9,603 nucleotides of DNA from Betaproteobacteria bacterium (GTDB lineage: Bacteria; Pseudomonadota; Gammaproteobacteria; Burkholderiales; Nitrosomonadaceae): NCBI GenBank assembly GCA_022601315.1, contig JAHZIU010000070.1, positions 1-9,603 of the forward strand, given 5' to 3'. The notes under the pieces are model-generated. The model saw only the letters and a list, made by a program, of their open reading frames with translations. It was not told the DNA's origin and ran no database searches. Shown here one piece after another: positions 6,228 through 9,603 of the stretch (position 1 is the stretch's first letter; each line of letters opens with the position of its first letter). The translations under genes were made by a program, and so were the position numbers.

Positions 6228-6763
6228 AAATGCGAGTCGCTACCTTATTAGCCGGAACAATTTTTACGGCGAGTCTTTTTAGTATTGCTTCTTATGCGGT
6301 TGCGACAACAACTGTTGAAGTCTATAAAAGCCCTACGTGTGGGTGCTGCTCTAAATGGGTAGATCATATGCGTGACCATGGGTTTAACGTTATAACCAAA
6401 GATGTTGGCAATCAGGAAATCAGAAAAAAAGTGGGCATGTCCAGTTCTTTGGGCTCCTGCCATACTGCGCTAGTTAATGGGTATGTTATGGAAGGTCATA
6501 TTCCGGCACCGGATATTATTCGCTTTCTCAGAGAAAAACCGGATGCGCTTGGTTTAGCGGTACCAGATATGCCACATGGCTCACCAGGTATGGAAGGTTC
6601 ACGTGTGGACCCTTATAATGTGCTATTAGTGAAAGAGCGTAACGATACACGCAGACAAACTGAAGTCTATAATCGCTATGATCCGTACGCGAAGAAAAGC
6701 GCACAATCAGCGCCTGCCGATTCAGCTCCAGCTGAAGGTGGTTCAGTAATGCGATTGAAATAA
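6224..6763 (+). CDS. CopG-like DUF411 copper-resistance protein
   Basis: A 179-residue exported protein of the DUF411 family, a thioredoxin-like fold whose studied members (CopG) bind copper in the periplasm. Residues 1-27 form a signal peptide (SIASYAVA). The family hallmarks are CGCC at 39-42 in KSPTCGCCSKWVDHM, C79-H80 in GSCHTALVNGYVMEGHIPA, and a Met/His segment 116-123 (MPHGSPGM). An extra tail after about 155 is rich in alanine, proline and serine and is probably disordered. The ATG at 6224 overlaps the cupredoxin stop, and GGAG at 6215-6218 supports it over the in-frame ATG at 6230. In Vibrio cholerae CopG and CopI act in the same copper-defence system, which agrees with this pairing. 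It may reduce or oxidise bound copper while passing it to a partner; that is inference. Confidence 0.9.
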   Translation: MKMRVATLLAGTIFTASLFSIASYAVATTTVEVYKSPTCGCCSKWVDHMRDHGFNVITKDVGNQEIRKKVGMSSSLGSCHTALVNGYVMEGHIPAPDIIRFLREKPDALGLAVPDMPHGSPGMEGSRVDPYNVLLVKERNDTRRQTEVYNRYDPYAKKSAQSAPADSAPAEGGSVMRLK

Positions 6764-6776
6764 TCGGTGTTTTTTT

Positions 6777-7223
6777 ATGAAAAGATGTAATTTTTTGTTG
6801 CTTGGTCTGGTGACGCTAATTTTTGGATGCGGTGAATCTGCACAGCATCGGATTAATAGCGAAACCGGCATGGTTGAACGAATTTTTGATGAAGACCAAA
6901 TAAAGCGCGGTGAAGCGGTTTATGTGGCAAATTGTGTTGTATGTCATGGGCAAAATGGTGAGGCGACGCCTGATTGGCGTAAAACGGGTCCAGATGGAAA
7001 ATACCCGCCGCCGCCACTGAATGGTACGGCGCATACATGGCATCATTCAACGGAAGTTTTGAAAAAAACCATATTGAAAGGTGGCCCGCCGGAGTTTGGC
7101 TCCATGCCAGCGTGGGAAGACAAACTTACTGAACAACAAGTTGATGATGTAATTGTCTGGATAAAATCATTATGGCCAGATGAAATTTATGATGTGTGGT
7201 ATAAAAACTTTGAAGGTAAGTAG
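6777..7223 (+). CDS. Mono-haem cytochrome c lipoprotein
   Basis: A 148-residue class I-type cytochrome c. The N-terminus is a lipoprotein signal with lipobox LIFGC (C18), so the protein is probably membrane-anchored and faces the periplasm. The haem-binding motif is CVVCH (C53, C56, H57) in YVANCVVCHGQNGE. The likely sixth ligand is M110 in GSMPAW, and the C-terminal helix is LTEQQVDDVIVWIKSLW. A proline run and tandem histidines (HTWHH, 86-90) lie between them. It starts 13 bp after the DUF411 gene across a seven-T run without a clear ribosome binding site, so translation may depend on re-initiation from upstream. Co-transcription with the cupredoxin and CopG-like protein suggests it exchanges electrons with them or with their copper, but its partner cannot be read from sequence. 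Confidence 0.88.
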   Translation: MKRCNFLLLGLVTLIFGCGESAQHRINSETGMVERIFDEDQIKRGEAVYVANCVVCHGQNGEATPDWRKTGPDGKYPPPPLNGTAHTWHHSTEVLKKTILKGGPPEFGSMPAWEDKLTEQQVDDVIVWIKSLWPDEIYDVWYKNFEGK

Positions 7224-7263
7224 CAGTCGGGTCATATTGATTAATAACATAAGTAGATAATGT

Positions 7264-8049
7264 ATGATTATTGTGATCTCACCAGCAAAGACACTGGACT
7301 TTGAAACGCCGCCGATTACTAAGAAATATACTTTACCGGCATTTCTTGATGATTCGGCAGAACTTATTGACCAATTACGCGCATTGGCACCTGATCAAGT
7401 CGGCAAGCTGATGTCAATCAGCCCTAAATTGGCAACTTTGAATTCAAATCGTTATTACGATTGGACACGGCCTTTTAATCCTGACAATGCAAAACAGGCT
7501 GTGCTTGCTTTTAAGGGTGATGTTTATACCGGGTTGGATGCGGAATCATTAAACACCGCTGAATTATCGTTTGCACAACAGCATTTGCGTATGCTGTCCG
7601 GTTTGTATGGTGTATTGCGTCCATTGGATCTTATGCAGGCTTATCGACTGGAAATGGGCACCCAGTTTAAAAATAATCGTGGCAATAACTTGTATGAGTT
7701 TTGGGGTGATACGATAACTGAGGCGATCAACCAGGACCTAAAAAAACAGAAATCGAGCACGTTGATTAATTTGGCATCCAATGAATATTTTAAATCCGTT
7801 AGGAAGGAACGGTTAAATGCTGATGTGATTACACCAGTTTTCAAAGACCAGAAGAACGGCGTATATAAAATTATCAGTTTTTTTGCAAAAAAAGCGCGAG
7901 GTTTGATGAGTCGCTATATTATTCAGAATAAATTAACAAATCCTGAAGATCTTAAAAAATTTGATCTAGCAGGTTACCGCTTTGATATAAGCACGAGTTT
8001 TAATAATGAATTGGTTTTTATTCGTGATGAACTAAAGGAGGTAGCTTGA
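7264..8049 (+). CDS. yaaA: YaaA (UPF0246/DUF328) peroxide-stress protein
   Basis: A 261-residue cytoplasmic protein matching the YaaA family end to end and close to the E. coli length. Visible signatures are the N-terminal [26 protein letters not shown] near 88-96, [22 protein letters not shown] at 111-132, [14 protein letters not shown] at 167-180, [13 protein letters not shown] at 208-220, and the C-terminal [19 protein letters not shown] at 237-255. In E. coli YaaA is induced through OxyR and limits iron-dependent damage during peroxide stress, and the family has been shown to bind DNA. The start at 7264 matches the family N-terminus exactly, though the ribosome binding site is poor. It follows the cytochrome gene by 40 bp with no terminator visible. 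I saw no recognisable OxyR site in that gap. The stop overlaps the start of the next gene. Confidence 0.95.
   Translation: MIIVISPAKTLDFETPPITKKYTLPAFLDDSAELIDQLRALAPDQVGKLMSISPKLATLNSNRYYDWTRPFNPDNAKQAVLAFKGDVYTGLDAESLNTAELSFAQQHLRMLSGLYGVLRPLDLMQAYRLEMGTQFKNNRGNNLYEFWGDTITEAINQDLKKQKSSTLINLASNEYFKSVRKERLNADVITPVFKDQKNGVYKIISFFAKKARGLMSRYIIQNKLTNPEDLKKFDLAGYRFDISTSFNNELVFIRDELKEVA
8035..8042 (+). promoter_or_regulatory. Near-perfect Shine-Dalgarno setting the NTF2-like gene start
   Basis: AAGGAGGT lies inside the end of yaaA, six bases before the ATG at 8049. It is by far the strongest ribosome binding site in the window. It decides the start at 8049 rather than the in-frame TTG at 8046, and it suggests the downstream protein is made in larger amounts than YaaA from the same message. 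Confidence 0.85.
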
Positions 8050-8435
8050 TGAACGCAGAGGATTTGATTGATTTGGCAAAAACATATGTTTCTTTATCGA
8101 ACAGGCATCAAATTAAGCAAATTGATACAATGTTCATGGAAGATGCTACTTATCATTCATCTTTTTTTGGTGAATACAAAGGTCGTATCGCGATTTCTGA
8201 AATGATGACCAGTTTCTTTACACGTTTTCTGGATGCTTATTGGGATGTAACAGAGTATCTGGTTATTGAGGAAAATGGTGTTGAGTTTAAGTTTGTAATG
8301 ACTGCCACTGATGCTGCGTCAGGTGAGCGCGTAGAGCGTCATGGTTTGGAATGTATTTATTTTTCGCCAGAAGGACTGATCAGTCATATTGCTGTAAGTA
8401 AGCCCAACGAAGCAACGTCAATCGGTTTGATCTGA
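8049..8435 (+). CDS. SnoaL/NTF2-like domain protein
   Basis: A 128-residue soluble protein with the NTF2-like (SnoaL) alpha+beta barrel pattern. The N-terminal helix (EDLIDLAKTYVSLSN) is followed by a DTMF-EDATYHSSFFGEYKGRIAISEMM element typical of these folds, then alternating beta strands with WDVTEYLVIEENGVEFKFVMTATD and GLECIYFSPEGLISHIAVS. Members are ketosteroid-isomerase-like enzymes or small-ligand binders, and the catalytic role of this one is unknown. The start codon overlaps the yaaA stop (TGATG), with a very strong ribosome binding site, so the two genes are translationally coupled. The last 18 bp overlap the 3' end of trmJ on the opposite strand, leaving no room for a separate terminator. 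Confidence 0.8.
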   Translation: MNAEDLIDLAKTYVSLSNRHQIKQIDTMFMEDATYHSSFFGEYKGRIAISEMMTSFFTRFLDAYWDVTEYLVIEENGVEFKFVMTATDAASGERVERHGLECIYFSPEGLISHIAVSKPNEATSIGLI

Positions 8436-9185
8436 CTGCGCTACTTGCTTTATTTCCCAACGTTTTTCAACTGCGGTTAAAATGCCGCGCAGTATGTTGA
8501 CTTCTTCCCGCTCAAGCCGGGCACGAGAAAACAAACGGCGCATGCGTTGCATTAAGCGCTTAGGCTCGGCAGGATTAAGAAAATCACTGCTAATCATAAC
8601 CTGTTCCAGGTGTTTGTAAAAAAATTCAATATCATCATATTTGGCTGGCGTTCTAATTGTAAATTCCTGTTGCTTAGTCTTAGTTTTTGGGATGGTCATG
8701 TATAACTCGTAGGCGATGAGCTGTACCGCGCTGGCAAGATTCAACGAAGAATAATCGGGATTGGTTGGGATATTGATCGTCATTTGGCATTTACTTACTT
8801 CCGCAGTCGTCAGTCCGGATGTTTCTGCGCCAAAAACCAATGCGACAGGGTATTGCTGGGCATGGTTGAGTAATTCTTGTGCGCCCTGGCGTGCGTCATA
8901 AACTTCATGTGCGAGCCCTCGTGATCGTGCCGTAACAGCAGCTGCGATTATTGTATTATTCAAAGCCTCGTCTATGTTTGCATGAACTTGCGCCTGGTCT
9001 AAGATCTCCCGGGCCCCAACTGCACGAATATCTGCCGCTTTATCTGGAAAAGATTTAGGGTTCACCAGATGTAATGACGTGAGCCCCATTGTTTTCATTG
9101 CCCGCGCAGTCGCGCCAATGTTACCGGGATGGCTTGTATGACTTAAGATGATGCGAACGTTATCAAGTGGAGATGAAGATTTCAT
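8418..9185 (-). CDS. trmJ: tRNA (cytidine/uridine-2'-O-)-methyltransferase TrmJ
   Basis: TrmJ is a SPOUT-class methyltransferase that uses S-adenosylmethionine to 2'-O-methylate nucleotide 32 of tRNAs (Cm32 or Um32). The 255-residue product shows the three knot motifs: motif 1 SHTSHPGNIGATARAMKTMG (15-34) with N22 and R28, motif 2 ALVFGAETSGL (115-125), and motif 3 NPDYSSLNLASAVQLIAYEL (142-161). A C-terminal helical extension contains LMQRMRRLFSRA. The ATG at 9185 agrees with family N-termini although no clear ribosome binding site precedes it. It lies 41 bp downstream of the DUF3293 gene on the same strand, probably in one operon. Its end overlaps the NTF2-like gene by 18 bp in convergent orientation. 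Confidence 0.94.
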   Translation of the reverse strand: MKSSSPLDNVRIILSHTSHPGNIGATARAMKTMGLTSLHLVNPKSFPDKAADIRAVGAREILDQAQVHANIDEALNNTIIAAAVTARSRGLAHEVYDARQGAQELLNHAQQYPVALVFGAETSGLTTAEVSKCQMTINIPTNPDYSSLNLASAVQLIAYELYMTIPKTKTKQQEFTIRTPAKYDDIEFFYKHLEQVMISSDFLNPAEPKRLMQRMRRLFSRARLEREEVNILRGILTAVEKRWEIKQVAQSDQTD

Positions 9186-9226
9186 AGTGGGGCTTAAGAA
9201 GTAACCAATGAAGAAAATCGTGTTAG

Positions 9227-9603
9227 CTAGCGTAGTAAGATCAATCGAGGTATTGCGTTGCTATTGGCCCATACTATAGCATTTTGGTTAAATTTTCTGC
9301 CGAGGAATTTAGAGTTCTCGAGATTTAATCCAAGTACGCAAAAGCTTTCCTCAACAGGCCAGATGCCTGATGGGTCAATATTAATACTCTCGATGAGTGG
9401 GTTTGAATATTGCTTTAGTGCATGCAAAAGCTTTTGATTGTCGGTCAGGTTTTGTTCATTGTTTTGCGGCTGACTGAATGGATTGTATGCGGTAATGATG
9501 GTCGCAAATGTTTTTTGATTTTCTTCCAGTCGTTGTGACAAAGTTTTTGAATATTGATTGATTTGCAGGATGAACATATCTGCACCTGTGCCGACTTGAT
9601 AAT
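9227..9603 (-). CDS. DUF3293 family protein, C-terminal part (partial at window edge)
   Basis: The minus-strand frame stays open to the window edge and gives at least 124 residues. It contains the DUF3293 signatures ITAYNPFSQPQNNEQN, the segment PSGIWPVEESFCVLGLNLENS, and the C-terminal FLGRKFNQNAIVWAN. An ATG at 9577 could be taken as the start, but family members begin further upstream with a Y-x-V/G-rich strand. The eight visible codons before the ATG (YQVGTGAD) continue that strand without a stop, so the true start almost certainly lies beyond position 9603. No function is established for this small soluble family. It precedes trmJ on the same strand by 41 bp. Confidence 0.78.
   Translation of the reverse strand, partial: YQVGTGADMFILQINQYSKTLSQRLEENQKTFATIITAYNPFSQPQNNEQNLTDNQKLLHALKQYSNPLIESINIDPSGIWPVEESFCVLGLNLENSKFLGRKFNQNAIVWANSNAIPRLILLR

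Noticed and set aside
6816..7050. Two minus-strand frames opposite the cytochrome c gene
   Set aside because: They are antisense shadows of a gene with a clear CxxCH motif and lipobox.
9208..9264. Short plus-strand frame starting at the ATG at 9208 (MKKIVLAS...)
   Set aside because: It ends after about 20 codons, has no family features and overlaps the antisense DUF3293 gene.

Overview
The window looks like a chromosomal segment of a moderately AT-rich Gram-negative proteobacterium, most likely a betaproteobacterium of the Nitrosomonas/Nitrosomonadales type. The evidence is the gene set (TtcA, TrmJ, YaaA, DsbD with TlpA, many exported redox proteins), a signal-peptide and lipobox style typical of a periplasm, and the general look of the proteins. 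The genus is an inference from recognition, not from a search. No tRNA, rRNA or CRISPR array was seen. Gene density is high, and the only mobile DNA is an insertion-sequence end at the left edge.

Layout. Positions 1 to about 131 hold the 5' end of an IS110-family element. It contains the first 18 codons of its transposase (minus strand) and a short leader with nested inverted repeats. Next, still on the minus strand, come a permuted papain-like (YiiX/NlpC-P60-type) hydrolase (142-951) and a 63-residue two-helix membrane protein (991-1182). From a 182-bp divergent gap the plus strand carries cutA (1365-1688), dsbD (1705-3642), a TlpA/ResA-type thioredoxin (3743-4324) and a DUF2784 membrane protein (4344-4721). 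The last of these meets ttcA (minus, 4724-5617) tail to tail, with both stop codons inside one 8-bp palindrome. Divergently from ttcA runs a three-gene set: a CopI-like cupredoxin (5760-6227), a CopG-like DUF411 protein (6224-6763) and a one-haem lipoprotein cytochrome c (6777-7223). This is followed by yaaA (7264-8049) and a coupled SnoaL/NTF2-like gene (8049-8435). On the minus strand trmJ (8418-9185) overlaps the end of that gene, and a DUF3293 gene (9227-9603) runs off the right edge.

How the genes fit together. DsbD moves cytosolic reducing power across the inner membrane, and TlpA is a plausible client that keeps periplasmic cysteines (cytochrome haem sites, copper sites) reduced. The CopI-CopG-cytochrome set looks like a periplasmic copper-handling module with three redox or metal centres in one transcript. 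CutA and DsbD together are also the genes of the classical E. coli cutA copper-tolerance locus, so about 6 kb of this window has a copper and thiol-redox theme. Separately, TtcA (2-thiocytidine) and TrmJ (2'-O-methylation) both act on tRNA nucleotide 32. The remaining genes (YaaA, the NTF2-like protein, the YiiX-like hydrolase, DUF2784, DUF3293) are recognised families with limited functional definition.

I did not find a clearly new defence or mobile system. The strongest second-look items are the copper/cytochrome module with an azurin-spaced copper loop, the inverted repeat that would hide the transposase ribosome binding site in read-through transcripts, and the alternative hairpins between dsbD and tlpA.
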